A DNA stretch of 64,000 nucleotides from an uncultured Gammaproteobacteria bacterium (GCA_913057215.1 CAJXNQ010000001.1:1-64000); one strand, 5' to 3'; positions 39,589 to 54,876 are shown, counted from the first letter of the stretch. Notes: generated by a model not told the origin, from the letters alone. Program-made: numbers and translations.

Positions 39589-40427
39589 TATGGATGGGAA
39601 TCATGAGCCTTGCGGTCTTAGCAGGGCTCTGGATCAGTTTGCGTCGCTTCGGTCGAGAGGGGCTTTTGATCGCGGGAATGTTGAGCCTCGTCACAGTTGG
39701 TGGTGCAGGCTACATGTACTGGAATCTGGGTGCCTATAACATGTCGTTGTCGGCAGATGCACTGAATGCGCTGCCAGATGATGAACGTGCCTATGTGATC
39801 GCGCAGGCTGCTCAAGATGAGTTTCTGGCGCGTAATCGGGTGGCCAATCAAGACATTGTGAATCTCTTTCAATTGGCTTTGGATCTGGACCCGAATCAGG
39901 TCACTGCACTTGGATCGCTCGGTATTATTTCGTTTGAGCAAAGTGACTATGCACAGGCTGTGGACTACTGGACGCAAATGCTGGCGTTACTGCCACCTGG
40001 ATCCGATGAAGCCAATGCAATCGAGGCTGGGATTGCGCGCGCTCGAGAACGTGCTGATGAGGTCATGGCTGCAAAAGCCGCGTTGCCTCCTGCAGAGATC
40101 GCAGTGACACTCGATCTTTCCATTGCATTGCCAGACAGTATGCAAGAGGCGACCGTATTTTTGTTCGCGCGTGAAGTGGGTGGTGCGCCCAGACCGGTTG
40201 CAGCAAAACGCATTCCGGCGACTGAATTACCCCTTGATACCACCTTGAGCTCTGCTGATGCCTTGATGGGTGGCCTTCTTCACGAGGGCATGCAAGTCGA
40301 TGTGGTGGCTCGGCTGACACTGGGAGATGCCAGTGGTGGGCAGGGAGACTGGTTTTCAGACCCAATGCGGTTGACGCTGGCGGGAGAAAACCAAGCCAGT
40401 TTGGTGATCTCGCCGCCGACGCTCTAA
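39585..40427 (+). CDS. ccmI: cytochrome c-type biogenesis protein CcmI
   Basis: N-terminal TM plus TPR region (LALDLDPNQVTALGSLGIISFEQSDYAQAVDYWTQML) at end of ccm operon. Confidence 0.88.
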   Translation: MIWMGIMSLAVLAGLWISLRRFGREGLLIAGMLSLVTVGGAGYMYWNLGAYNMSLSADALNALPDDERAYVIAQAAQDEFLARNRVANQDIVNLFQLALDLDPNQVTALGSLGIISFEQSDYAQAVDYWTQMLALLPPGSDEANAIEAGIARARERADEVMAAKAALPPAEIAVTLDLSIALPDSMQEATVFLFAREVGGAPRPVAAKRIPATELPLDTTLSSADALMGGLLHEGMQVDVVARLTLGDASGGQGDWFSDPMRLTLAGENQASLVISPPTL

Positions 40428-40504
40428 GACTACTAGATACTTGCACCCGTTGGGGCTCGGCCTCCATACTTCACAAAACTGAAGGATCAGTGAGCAGTGA
40501 AGTC

Positions 40505-41167
40505 ATGGCAGACGGATTAAGCTTTGTTGCATTCCGCCCGGGCCCCGGTTTGGCGGAGCACATCGCATCACATATTGAACAGCAAATTGTCAGCGGTCTT
40601 TTGAAATCCGACGAGCGAGTCCAAGAGGCACGCGTCGTCGATGATTTGAAGGTCTCCCGAGGTTCCGTGAGAGAGGCGTTCCGTGTATTAGAGCGTCGCC
40701 GACTGATCGAGTTGGTGCCCCGTCGTGGTGCGCTCGTAGCAAAACTCTCGCCATCACGGGTCGGTGATCTCAACTACGTGCTACACACGCTCATGCAAGC
40801 AATCGGACGCGATGTCTCGGTCAAGTGGAATCAGCATCATGGCGAGCAGTTGGATCAGGCACTGGTGGACTCCAAAGCAAAATTCACGCAAGTGAATCCG
40901 GCGTGCGCATTTCGGCGGATGAGCTTTTTACATCCAAATCGCGCCATGTTTGAGTGCATGGTGGATCTGCTTCCGACGCTTGATCGCATCTTTGCCAAAT
41001 TGGTCCGCCAACAGCCACACAGTGCTGCCCAGATAGAACATGATATCCTGCATGAATTGGTGCCGGCGCTCACACGTCAGGCACCCGACGACGTGTGCTC
41101 GGTGTTAGAGCAGATCAATCGCAGTATTGAACGTAAATATCTTGAAACTCTGGAGCGCACTGGATAG
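40505..41167 (+). CDS. GntR/FadR-family transcriptional regulator
   Basis: wHTH ARVVDDLKVSRGSVREAFRVLERRRLIELVPRRGALVAKLS; helical C-terminal domain. Confidence 0.85.
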   Translation: MADGLSFVAFRPGPGLAEHIASHIEQQIVSGLLKSDERVQEARVVDDLKVSRGSVREAFRVLERRRLIELVPRRGALVAKLSPSRVGDLNYVLHTLMQAIGRDVSVKWNQHHGEQLDQALVDSKAKFTQVNPACAFRRMSFLHPNRAMFECMVDLLPTLDRIFAKLVRQQPHSAAQIEHDILHELVPALTRQAPDDVCSVLEQINRSIERKYLETLERTG

Positions 41168-41199
41168 CTTCGGTGTATCAATACACGGAAGACAGCTGA

Positions 41200-44100
41200 T
41201 TGCGTTTACAAAGTATCAAACTGGCCGGATTTAAGTCGTTCGTTGATCCAACGACGGTGCCTTTCCAATCCAATATGACTGCAGTTGTCGGGCCCAATGG
41301 GTGCGGTAAGTCAAATATCATCGATGCGGTTCGTTGGGTGATGGGGGAGTCGAGCGCCAAACACCTGCGCGGCGAGTCCATGGCGGATGTGATTTTCAAT
41401 GGCTCAGTGAGCAGAAAACCCGTCTCTCGTGCTTCCATTGAACTCATTTTTGACAATTCCGAAGGCCGTGCCGGTGGCGAGTTTGCACAATTTAACGAAA
41501 TCTCAGTGCGCCGCGAAGTCACTCGCGATGGGCAGTCTAAGTATTTTTTAAATGGCAGCGTGTGCAGACGCCGTGATGTGACAGATCTGTTCTTGGGGAC
41601 CGGGCTTGGGCCACGCTCTTACGCAATCATCGAGCAGGGTATGATTGCACGCATCATTGAGGCAAAACCTGAAGAGCTCAGGACCTATGTTGAGGAAGCC
41701 GCAGGTGTTTCAAAATATAAAGAACGTCGCCGCGAGACTGAGAGCCGAATCAACCGGACCCGTGAAAACTTAGAGCGGTTGAATGATCTCTCCGATGAGT
41801 TAGGTCGACAACTGGAGCGTTTGAAGCGTCAAGCCGACGCAGCCGAACGCTATAAATCTCTCAAAGCTGAATCGCGGCAATTGGAGTCCTTGGTGCGTTG
41901 GTTCGCGCTGCAGACTGTCAATGAGCAAGCGCGTATCCAGACTGATGATCTCAATCAGCGGACGCGAGAACTCGACCGGGTCACATCAGAATTGGCCACC
42001 AACGAACGGGCTCGGATTGATGCACAGGTCGCGCGCGACCAAGCGAATCAGGCGTTGGATGCGGCGAATTCTGCCTATTATGCGCAGGCTGCGAAACTTT
42101 CGCGTTTAGAGACGCAGCGTACGCAACAAGATGAGCAGATTCAGGCGGCCGACCGAGCCTTCGAGCGCATCGAGTCAGAACTTCAGAAATTCGACCAGCA
42201 ACTGCTCGATGATCGAACGCAGGGAGAAACAGCCGAGAGTCGTAAACGCGAACTATTACCAAAGCTGAACGCACTTGAGCACTCGCTCGAGCAGACGCAG
42301 ACTGCAATGCATGCGTTAGAAGAACAATTGGCCACCACCGACTTAACCCGTGGCCATTTGACCTCCGAGCTCAGTCGGTTGCATTCAGAACTCGCACGGC
42401 TTGATGCGGAACAACGCAGTCTTGATCGCCAGCAAACCCTTGAGCGAGCTCGACTTAAAGATGTGGAAACCGCACTGAGCGAGCTCTCTGATACGGATCC
42501 CGCGTTGATAGAACAGGTGCGTGGCCAGTTGGCGACGCTCGATCGCTCGATCTCGGTCACTGAAGAGACGCTCCTTGAGCAACAACGTGAGTATGCGGTT
42601 GCCATGGACGCACTTGAGCATCAACAAGAGACGCTCAGTGAATTAGAGGCGGATGCAGAGTCTGTTCAGGCAGAAATGGCTCGGATTCAACGAATTTTGG
42701 ATGCAGAGGCTCGCATTGATGACCGCCAGACCGAGGACTGGGTCACAAGTCAGTCCGCGGTTCAAGCACGTGCGCTGACTGAGATCGATCTCCCCGAGCA
42801 AGCGCGGTCGGCTTTTGAGGCGACCTATCCCGAGTGGCTCAGTGCGTTTGTGGTGGAGCGACTGGATCAAGTTGACTTGGCGTCTCTGCCCGCAGGTGTT
42901 CGGTTGATTGAACGTGAATCGCTGCATGCGCTGACGCGAGCGCTTCGGTATTCAGATCGCGTGGAGTTTGGCACAGGCGAGGGCTATACCGGCGATGGCC
43001 TTAAATACGGGGTTGGCTGGGTTGAACGTGTTGCCAGCGAGGCAACTGGGGTTCTTGATCTACAGGCCTCGCTGCCCGGTCTGAGTACACGCATTGACGA
43101 GCTATCCGGCGAGATCAATACAGTACGCGAGTCCCGTGATCAGGCTGAAGGCCTGCGCGAGGCGGCCTGGACTCGACTCGAGCAGACCAAGAGCGAGGCT
43201 GAGAGCTTGCAAGCTGAACAGGTTCAGTTGCGCCATCAGTTGCTGGGTCTCGAATCGAAAGCTCGTGAAGTTCAAGACAGCCGTGATCGTTTAACGCGAG
43301 AGCGCGCAGGCTTAATTGAGACACTGGCTGGAGTTGATCAGCACCGAGAAGAGCTGAAAGCACAAGACACCGAATTGCGCGCACAACAGGCGGAACTTCA
43401 AGCACAACTTGAACCTTTAGAGGAAACGTCAAAGCACGATAAGACACGTCTTCAATCCATGCGCGATGAACGGGATCGTTTGGGGCATGCGCGCAGTGAT
43501 CTGCGTGTTGAGATTGAGCGTTTGGATGGGCAGATTGCCCGCGTTGAGACGCAGATTGAGCGTATCCAGGCACAGATAGATACTCAGCTTGCAGAGCGCC
43601 AAGCGCTTGAAGCACGCCGTCTTGAGCTGAGTGAGCAGCCCCTGGTCAGTGAGGCTGATTTGAACCAGGCGGTGACGGAGTCTCAAGCATTGGAGGCTGC
43701 ACTGAAGACGGCACGCGAGACACTCAGCCAAGCAGACCATCGGTTGAGAGAATTGGAATCTGAACGCATTGAGCGAGAGCGTGGGCGTGATCAGTTGAAT
43801 ACCGCCATCGCCGAGATTCGGCTCAAACTTCAGGCGGTTGAAATCGAGCGTGAGCGTTTGCAGAGTGAATTGAAGGCCCGAAATGCGAACGAGGCCACCT
43901 TGACTGAATTGACGCACAGTCTGCAAAGCGAGCAGGCGGCGACCGATGAATTGGCGCGTGTCGAGGCACGGATTGAGCGATTAGGTCCGATTAATCTCGT
44001 CGCCCTGGATGAGTATCAGCGAGAGCTCGAGCGAAAGGCTGAGCTCGATCATCAGCATGCTGAACTGACCGATGCGCTCACCACGCTTGAGGATGCCATC

Positions 44101-44604
44101 CGAAAGATCGATCGGGAGACGCGGCACCTATTCCGCAATACGTTTGATGCGATGAATCGATCATTTGGCGAGATTTTTCCAAAGTTATTTGGAGGTGGCG
44201 AAGCCTGGTTGATGCTGACGGATGAAGATCTTTTATCGACTGGTGTGACCATCATGGCCCGGCCCCCTGGTAAACGAAACAGCAGTATTTATCTGCTCAG
44301 TGGCGGTGAAAAGGCCCTGACCGCGCTGTCTTTGGTCTTTGCCATCTTCCAATTAAACCCGGCACCTTTTTGTTTACTCGATGAGGTGGACGCGCCACTC
44401 GACGATGCGAATGTTGGACGGTATGCCGAAGCGGTTGCGAACATGGCACAATCAGTTCAGTTTATTTATATCACGCACAACAAAATCGCCATGGAACGGG
44501 CCGAGCAGTTGATGGGTGTCACTATGTCAGAGCCCGGTGTCTCCCGAATGGTGTCGGTGGATATTGAACGGGCGGTGGAACTGGCAACACAAGAACAGGA
44601 CTAA
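41200..44604 (+). CDS. smc: chromosome segregation ATPase SMC
   Basis: MRLQSIKLAGFKSFVDPTTV; VVGPNGCGKSNIIDAVRWVMGE; LLSGGEKALTALSLVFAIF; long coiled coil; TTG start. Confidence 0.97.
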   Translation: MRLQSIKLAGFKSFVDPTTVPFQSNMTAVVGPNGCGKSNIIDAVRWVMGESSAKHLRGESMADVIFNGSVSRKPVSRASIELIFDNSEGRAGGEFAQFNEISVRREVTRDGQSKYFLNGSVCRRRDVTDLFLGTGLGPRSYAIIEQGMIARIIEAKPEELRTYVEEAAGVSKYKERRRETESRINRTRENLERLNDLSDELGRQLERLKRQADAAERYKSLKAESRQLESLVRWFALQTVNEQARIQTDDLNQRTRELDRVTSELATNERARIDAQVARDQANQALDAANSAYYAQAAKLSRLETQRTQQDEQIQAADRAFERIESELQKFDQQLLDDRTQGETAESRKRELLPKLNALEHSLEQTQTAMHALEEQLATTDLTRGHLTSELSRLHSELARLDAEQRSLDRQQTLERARLKDVETALSELSDTDPALIEQVRGQLATLDRSISVTEETLLEQQREYAVAMDALEHQQETLSELEADAESVQAEMARIQRILDAEARIDDRQTEDWVTSQSAVQARALTEIDLPEQARSAFEATYPEWLSAFVVERLDQVDLASLPAGVRLIERESLHALTRALRYSDRVEFGTGEGYTGDGLKYGVGWVERVASEATGVLDLQASLPGLSTRIDELSGEINTVRESRDQAEGLREAAWTRLEQTKSEAESLQAEQVQLRHQLLGLESKAREVQDSRDRLTRERAGLIETLAGVDQHREELKAQDTELRAQQAELQAQLEPLEETSKHDKTRLQSMRDERDRLGHARSDLRVEIERLDGQIARVETQIERIQAQIDTQLAERQALEARRLELSEQPLVSEADLNQAVTESQALEAALKTARETLSQADHRLRELESERIERERGRDQLNTAIAEIRLKLQAVEIERERLQSELKARNANEATLTELTHSLQSEQAATDELARVEARIERLGPINLVALDEYQRELERKAELDHQHAELTDALTTLEDAIRKIDRETRHLFRNTFDAMNRSFGEIFPKLFGGGEAWLMLTDEDLLSTGVTIMARPPGKRNSSIYLLSGGEKALTALSLVFAIFQLNPAPFCLLDEVDAPLDDANVGRYAEAVANMAQSVQFIYITHNKIAMERAEQLMGVTMSEPGVSRMVSVDIERAVELATQEQD

Positions 44605-44605
44605 G

Positions 44606-48405
<3,800 letters not shown>

Positions 48406-48413
<8 letters not shown>

Positions 48414-50358
48414 GGCCGCGGATGTGGTTTCGTCGGATAAATCGGTCTGGAGCGAGTCCGGCGTAGACGGTTTTCGATACAGGCAAGACCTCACCGAGGA
48501 GTTGACTGACGACGATCTCTGCTGTGACAGGTGCGGTCAACGTCCCTCGTGATCCCTGGCCGGTCAGTGCGTAGAGCCCAGTGGCAAACGGCAGCGGTGC
48601 CTGCGGCGCGCTGGTTGCATCGACACTGAGCGCGCGCAGAAAATCATCCCACTGTGCGGTCTGTGCCAACTGTCCTGCGATGGGCGCGTAGTCAGGTGTG
48701 GTCGTCCGCACCGCCGCTCGGTGTCCGGCAATAGAATCAGTCGCAAACAGTGCTTCTTGAAACAGTGCGTTGGTCTGATTGAGATTGACAACATCATCTG
48801 CTGGATCAATAGCCGTGTCCTGCTGTTTGGGGTGGTACGTGGCGCCACAGGTAGCGACTCCATCCACAGCCGGCGCAATATAGGCATCGCCACAGACGGG
48901 GACTGCGACTGAACGCGCACACGTCAATTGTGTGATCTGGCCTTTGACGGGTTTGAGTGGCAGCGGGGTTGGCGAAAACTGCATGACATCCAGTGCATTT
49001 GCGAGAATGACGTGTTCACAGTCGTGGATCAGCGTCTCCCCTGCAGCCGTCTGAAAATGTAATCGATGGATGTCTCCGTCTGACTCCAGCCCTGTCAATG
49101 CATGCGATGATTTGACATCGATTAAGCGGTGGGCGAGCAATGTGTGACAGCTGGTGCTTGGGTTGAGCCATCCGCCGGTTGGCAACCACAACCCACCAGA
49201 AGCCAGCGCTTGGTGAGCAAGGTCTGAGGCTTCACTCTGATCAACGGCACGCATCAATGCCTCAGGAGGGTTCAATGCTTGCATCAGCTTTTGCTGTTGG
49301 GTTTCGCCCGCAGTGGAGAGCGACAGCAATAGGACACCAGTTGGGTGCCAATCGTTTGAGGCGTCCAGTGATGAAAACAGCGTGTGGGTCGATGCCAGTG
49401 CTTGCAGTTGAATGAGGCTTGCCGGCGTGGCCTCGATGCCAAGCTTGGCATAGGTGATGCCCTGTGTATTACCTGAGGCGGCTTGCCCGGGGTTGGCACG
49501 ATCAAAGACTGTGCATGCAATGCCACGACGTGCCAATGCATGCGCCATCCAAGCGCCTGACAGACCTGCACCGATGATGGTTACGGTTTGAGGGGCGTTA
49601 GAGCGGATAGGCGGGGCCATCCAATCAGTCTGCACATGGCGGGTGAATCGGCCTGTCATCCGCTCACGCTTGCCTGCAAATCCAGGATGTTTGGTCATTT
49701 CAAACCCCACCTCCTGAAGTCCGTCTCGGACAGGGCGTGCTGCTGAGAACGTCGCCAATGTGGTGTGTGGGTCGCTCAGGCGGGCCATGGATTGAAAGAG
49801 CGATTCAGACCACATGTCTGGGTTGCGATTGGGGGAGAACCCATCTAAACACCATGCGTCAATCCGTCCTGTCAGATCAGAAAACACCTCACCGGCATCG
49901 CCAAAATGAAGATCTAAACAGATCTGGCCTGTGCCAAAGAGCCGGCGATGACAACATCCGACCCGAACGGGCCAATCGGCTCGCAGTGTCTTGGCCAGTT
50001 GATCAAGCGCGGGTGGCCAGGTGATCGCCTGATGCAGCCGTTTGAGATCCTCACGCGTCAGACAGTGGTATTCAGTTGAGATCCACTGCAGTCGGGCGTG
50101 GATGGGTGCATGGGTGATAAACAGTGAGGCTGTCAGCAAAAAGGTGAGCCCAGTCCCGAAACCTGTTTCACCGATTCGAATGATCTGTCCGGTTCTCAGT
50201 TCTTGAAAGCGGGCAACCAGATTTTGAGCATCAATGAATACCTCTCGACGTTCTCCCACAGGATCTTTGGTCGAGAAATAAAAATCATCAAAGGATGGAG
50301 CGCGCAGTGGGTTTGACGGATCAAGTGTCGCTTGACCCACCGTACGATAGGGTCTCAC
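48406..50358 (-). CDS. mnmC: bifunctional tRNA (mnm5s2U34) methyltransferase/FAD-dependent oxidoreductase MnmC
   Basis: FDDFYFSTKDPVGERREVFI; GETGFGTGLTFLL; VTIIGAGLSGAWMAHALARRGIACTVFDRA; GTG start 50358 overlaps upstream gene. Confidence 0.93.
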
Positions 50359-51017
50359 AACGTGTTGTCGACACGTGCCCGGCGGATACGCGGCATTAAA
50401 AAGCCTGCAAACCAACCGACGGCCAGCGTGAGTGCTCCCAAGCCAAACCAAGTCTTGGCCGAATCATCTCCAGCGACCAGCTTCTCAGCCCGCAGTGTTT
50501 GATTGTCTGCAAGTAATGCCTGACGCTCAGTTTCGAGAGCGATCAAACGATTGCGAAGTGTCAGCGAATCGCCCGCTGTTGCCAAAAATTCATTCAGTTC
50601 GGATTCTTTTTGAATCAATCGATCTCTGGCTTCCGTGGCATCGCGCTCCGCTTCACTGAGCGCTTGGCGAAGCGCTTCCACTTCTGAGGTCAATCGTCTG
50701 ACTTCCTCAACACGTTGGGTCAGCTCAAGTTCTAGCTCACCCACGCGGACGAAGGCAGGAGTCTCAGGAACCAAGTAGCGATTCAAAATAAAGCCTTCAC
50801 GGTCTTGGGTATCCCGAATCTGGGCGTATCCCGATTCCCTGACATCAAGCACAGTGACTTGGGTCCCTGCTTTTAAATACCGAATAATGCGATATTCGCG
50901 TGATTCACCCGAGCGAACCGGCACCTCGAGTTGCTCTGTGATAAACGCAGTTTCGGCCAGCACTGACTGACTCGAACCCAGGAGAATACACAGTGTGAGA
51001 ATGGATGCGCGTCTCAT
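50355..51017 (-). CDS. SH3-domain protein, TIGR04211 type
   Basis: Signal peptide, FITEQLEVPVRSGESREYRIIRYLKAGTQVTVL SH3b, coiled coil, C-terminal TM. Confidence 0.85.
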   Translation of the reverse strand: MRRASILTLCILLGSSQSVLAETAFITEQLEVPVRSGESREYRIIRYLKAGTQVTVLDVRESGYAQIRDTQDREGFILNRYLVPETPAFVRVGELELELTQRVEEVRRLTSEVEALRQALSEAERDATEARDRLIQKESELNEFLATAGDSLTLRNRLIALETERQALLADNQTLRAEKLVAGDDSAKTWFGLGALTLAVGWFAGFLMPRIRRARVDNTL

Positions 51018-51568
51018 GAGTGTCCCTGTTCGTCAGCGACTTCGGTGCCGTGTTTACTGATCCAAATGCCTTGTGCGATCAAGAACAAGAACGTGAGGCC
51101 CAACAGACCGAATAGTTTAAAGTTCACCCACACATTTTCTGAGAACTGATAGGCAACGATTAAATTTAAAATCCCAGAGACGACGAAGAATGCACTCCAT
51201 GCATACGAGAGCGTGCGCCATTTTTCCTCCGGTAATTGGATGGCATGGGCGAGAATTCGCTGAACAATGGGTCGGTCACCGATGTAGTGACTACCAATAA
51301 AGACCGCAGCAAACAGCCAATTAACGACGGTTGGCTTCCACATAATGAACCAACCGTCGTTCAAAAGGATGGTGGCTCCGCCTAAAACAACCACCAACGC
51401 GAGCGTCACCAGCGCCATTTTTTCGATGGTCTTCGTCAGCCAATAGACCACACCCACTTGGATGATTGTCACCGGAATCAGGACCGCGGTGGCGGTGATG
51501 AGATCGTCTGTGAATTTGTACACCGCAAAGAAAATCAGGATGGGTAAGAAGTCGAGAATCAGTTTCAT
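51014..51568 (-). CDS. yciB: septation protein A/YciB family inner membrane protein
   Basis: MKLILDFLPILIFFAVYKFTDDLITAT; WKPTVVNWLFAAVFIGSHYIGDRPIVQRIL. Confidence 0.92.
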   Translation of the reverse strand: MKLILDFLPILIFFAVYKFTDDLITATAVLIPVTIIQVGVVYWLTKTIEKMALVTLALVVVLGGATILLNDGWFIMWKPTVVNWLFAAVFIGSHYIGDRPIVQRILAHAIQLPEEKWRTLSYAWSAFFVVSGILNLIVAYQFSENVWVNFKLFGLLGLTFLFLIAQGIWISKHGTEVADEQGHS

Positions 51569-51627
51569 CGAAGTATCCTTGTCATTTCTGGCATCATACC
51601 TTTTTTCACGACAGGGATTGAGCGTCT

Positions 51628-52257
51628 GTGGCCCAATTTTTTGCCATCCACCCAGACAATCCGCAGCCACGATTGATTCAGCAAGCTGTCGATATTGTGC
51701 GCTCAGGCGGGGTCTCGGTCATCCCCACCGATTCCGGCTATGCCCTGGCGTGTGCACTTGAGAACAAGCGCGGGGTGGATGTGATCCGGCAGATTCGTCG
51801 GCTCGATGACAAACACAACTTCACATTGCTGTGTCGGGACCTGTCTGAAATTGCGACCTATGCACGGGTCGAAAATCAAATCTACCGGCTTCTCAAAGCA
51901 CACACGCCAGGGGCCTATACGTTTATTCTTGACGCCACGCGCGAGGTGCCGCGTCGGTTGTTGCATCCGAAACGGAAGCAAATCGGGATTCGCGTTCCCA
52001 ACAATGTCATTGCATTGGATATTTTGCAGGCGCTTGGCGAGCCCTTGATGACCTCAACACTCATGCTGCCCGGTGAGAGCCTGCCCCTGACCGACCCCTA
52101 TGACATCAACGAAAGCTTAGGTCACCAGCTTGATCTCGTGATCGATGGCGGGTTCTGCGGTTTTGAGGGCACATCCGTAATCGATTTAACCGAAGACGTG
52201 CCGCAGATCACCCGGGTTGGCGCGGGCGATGTCAGTGCATTTTCTGGAAGCGATTAA
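51628..52257 (+). CDS. YciO/Sua5-YrdC-type protein
   Basis: AVDIVRSGGVSVIPTDSGYALACAL; HTPGAYTFILDATREVPRRLLHPKRKQIGIRVP. Confidence 0.9.
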   Translation: MAQFFAIHPDNPQPRLIQQAVDIVRSGGVSVIPTDSGYALACALENKRGVDVIRQIRRLDDKHNFTLLCRDLSEIATYARVENQIYRLLKAHTPGAYTFILDATREVPRRLLHPKRKQIGIRVPNNVIALDILQALGEPLMTSTLMLPGESLPLTDPYDINESLGHQLDLVIDGGFCGFEGTSVIDLTEDVPQITRVGAGDVSAFSGSD

Positions 52258-52299
52258 CCTTGTATCATCTACTTTGAGTTGTGTTTTGAGGAGTCTCAT

Positions 52300-53514
52300 T
52301 TGAGCGGGGTTGATCCCTCCCAACGGGTGCTGTCCGGCATGCGTCCCACGGGCAGGTTACATCTGGGCCATTATCATGGCGTACTTAAAAACTGGGTTCG
52401 GTTACAGCACGAGTATGAGTGTTTCTTCTTTGTCGCAGATTGGCACGCTCTGACGACGCACTACCAAGACACACGTGGTATTGAGCAGGCTACACAAGAT
52501 ATGGTGATCGACTGGTTGGCCAGTGGGATCAATCCAGGATCTGCCACCTTGTTTGTGCAGTCACAGGTGGTTGCGCACGCTGAGTTGCATCTTTTGCTGT
52601 CGATGATGACACCGCTTGGATGGCTTGAGCGTGTTCCGAGTTATAAAGACCAACAAGAGAAACTCACAGACAAAGATTTAACCACCTATGGTTTCTTAGG
52701 TTATCCCCTCTTACAAAGCGCAGACATTTTGTTATATCGCGCAGGTCAGGTGCCCGTGGGTGCAGATCAAGTCGCACACATTGAAATCACACGAGAAATT
52801 GCGCGTCGATTCAACCACATCTACGGGCGTGAGCCAGATTTTGAAGAGTTGGCCGAGAGTGCATGCGACAAGATGGGGAAGAAGGCTGCCAAACTCTATC
52901 GCTCGCTGCGCAAGGGATACCTCGAGTCTGGTGATCAAGAGGGTCTTGAGCGGGCGCAAGCGCTGGTCAAGGAACAGCAAAACATCACCTTGGCTGATCG
53001 TGAACGATTGATTGGGTATTTAGAAGGCACCGGCAAAGTCATCCTACCGGAGCCCCAAGCCTTGTTGACAGAGGCCGCTAAAATGCCGGGACTCGATGGT
53101 CAAAAAATGTCCAAATCCTATGGCAACACCATTGGTCTGCGCGAAGAGGCGGATTCGGTGGTCACCAAGCTCAAGCGGATGCCCACAGATCCGGCCCGCG
53201 TCAGACTCTCTGACCCAGGCACCCCAGAAAAATGTCCTGTCTGGCAGTTCCACGAAGTGTACTCAGAGCAGTCAGTGCAGGATTGGGCGCGAGCCGGCTG
53301 CACCTCGGCTGGGATTGGCTGCCTGGAGTGCAAACAGCCGGTTATTGACGCGGTGATTGCTGAGCAAGAGCAGATCATTGCCCGGGCGCAGCCGTATGAG
53401 GAAAACCCCGACATGGTGCGCTCCATTCTGTTAGAGGGGGCAGAAAAAGCCGAAGACGATGCGCGTCAGACATTGACCGAAGTGCGCCAGGCGATGGGTT
53501 TAAGTTACCGGTGA
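52300..53514 (+). CDS. trpS: tryptophan--tRNA ligase
   Basis: VLSGMRPTGRLHLGHYHGVLKNW; GLDGQKMSKSYGNTI KMSKS motif; TTG start. Confidence 0.95.
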   Translation: MSGVDPSQRVLSGMRPTGRLHLGHYHGVLKNWVRLQHEYECFFFVADWHALTTHYQDTRGIEQATQDMVIDWLASGINPGSATLFVQSQVVAHAELHLLLSMMTPLGWLERVPSYKDQQEKLTDKDLTTYGFLGYPLLQSADILLYRAGQVPVGADQVAHIEITREIARRFNHIYGREPDFEELAESACDKMGKKAAKLYRSLRKGYLESGDQEGLERAQALVKEQQNITLADRERLIGYLEGTGKVILPEPQALLTEAAKMPGLDGQKMSKSYGNTIGLREEADSVVTKLKRMPTDPARVRLSDPGTPEKCPVWQFHEVYSEQSVQDWARAGCTSAGIGCLECKQPVIDAVIAEQEQIIARAQPYEENPDMVRSILLEGAEKAEDDARQTLTEVRQAMGLSYR

Positions 53515-54314
53515 GCGCACAACAGGTTCAAGGTGAGTTGCCATTGGCGCTGGTTGATGGTGAGCCACTGACCAAGCTGCCCGAAGATTTATATATCCCA
53601 CCGGATGCGCTGGAGGTGATTCTGGATGCCTTTGAAGGGCCTCTGGATCTGTTGTTGTATTTAATCCGGCGGCAGAACCTCGATATTGTGCGGATTGATG
53701 TGGCCGAAATTACCCGTCAATACATGGGCTACATTGCACTGTTAGAGGCGATGCGCTTTGAACTGGCTGCTGAATATCTGGTGATGGCGGCCATGCTCGC
53801 CGAGATTAAATCGCGTGCCCTCTTACCAAAGGCGCCGAGCAGTGAAGACGACGAGGAGTTGGATCCGCGGGCTGAATTGATCAGACGGCTACTTGAGTAT
53901 GAAAAAATAAAACAATCTGCAGAGTCCTTGGATGCCTTGCCGCGAATCGATCGCGATTTCCAAGTGGCGCAGGCCGCCTCACCTGATATTGATTGTCACG
54001 TGAGTCCACCAGCAGTTGATTTGTCTGAACTTGTGGTGGCCTTTGGTGAATTACTCGCAAGAGCCCAGTTGTCTTCGGCCCATCAGATTGAATGGGAGCC
54101 TCTTTCGACGCGACAGCGGATGAGTGAGGTTCTGATGAAACTGAAGGAGCGCGCTGAGCTCACACTGGCCGATGTGTTTTCAGTAGACGAGGGGCGAGCC
54201 GGTGTGGTGGTTTCATTTTTAGCGATCTTGGAGTTGGTCCGAGAGGGGCTCTGTGCGCTGGTACAGGCCGCACCCGGTTCTGTGATTTACATCCGTGGGG
54301 TGGCTGATGCCTGA
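53511..54314 (+). CDS. scpA: segregation and condensation protein A
   Basis: FEGPLDLLLYLIRRQNLDI; YLVMAAMLAEIKSRALLP. Confidence 0.95.
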   Translation: MSAQQVQGELPLALVDGEPLTKLPEDLYIPPDALEVILDAFEGPLDLLLYLIRRQNLDIVRIDVAEITRQYMGYIALLEAMRFELAAEYLVMAAMLAEIKSRALLPKAPSSEDDEELDPRAELIRRLLEYEKIKQSAESLDALPRIDRDFQVAQAASPDIDCHVSPPAVDLSELVVAFGELLARAQLSSAHQIEWEPLSTRQRMSEVLMKLKERAELTLADVFSVDEGRAGVVVSFLAILELVREGLCALVQAAPGSVIYIRGVADA

Positions 54315-54876
54315 ACCAGATCGTATTCAGATTTTAGAGGCCGCACTGTTCTCAGCACGGGAACCGATGAGCATCTACCGGATGCGCCAGCTATTTGGAG
54401 ACGCGAAACCGCCGTCTGAGGGCATGCTGAGAGAGGCGCTTGACCGTCTTGCTGAGCTGTACGCCGACCGCGCTGTGCAATTGGTTGAGGTGGCTGGGGG
54501 CTTTCGTTTTCAGGTTTCTGAAACCTTTGCACCCTACCTGGCTCATTTAAATGATGACAAACCCGGGCGATATTCCCGCGCAACACTTGAAACGCTTGCG
54601 ATGATTGCCTATCGCCAACCGGTGACGCGTGGTGAGATTGAATCGGTACGTGGGGTGGCTGTGAACACGCAGATTATTCGAACGCTGGAAGAGCGTGGTT
54701 GGATTACAGTCGTCGGCTACAAGGAAGTGCCAGGCCGTCCGGCACTCTATGCGACAACAACACAATTTCTCGATGATTTCGGTCTGAAGACGCTGGATGA
54801 CTTGCCAGCCGCTGAAGGACTGATCTCTGCGCCCACCGAGGATTTACTCGATCAACTGGATTCATCGAATGAGTGA
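54307..54876 (+). CDS. scpB: segregation and condensation protein B
   Basis: ILEAALFSAREPMSIYRM; TLETLAMIAYRQPVTRGEIESVRGVAVNTQIIRTLEERGWI. Confidence 0.95.
   Translation: MPEPDRIQILEAALFSAREPMSIYRMRQLFGDAKPPSEGMLREALDRLAELYADRAVQLVEVAGGFRFQVSETFAPYLAHLNDDKPGRYSRATLETLAMIAYRQPVTRGEIESVRGVAVNTQIIRTLEERGWITVVGYKEVPGRPALYATTTQFLDDFGLKTLDDLPAAEGLISAPTEDLLDQLDSSNE

Noticed and set aside
49958-49975. Additional cccgaacggg decamer within mnmC
   Set aside because: Single occurrence inside coding sequence without the 50-bp periodicity seen upstream of hipB; probably chance
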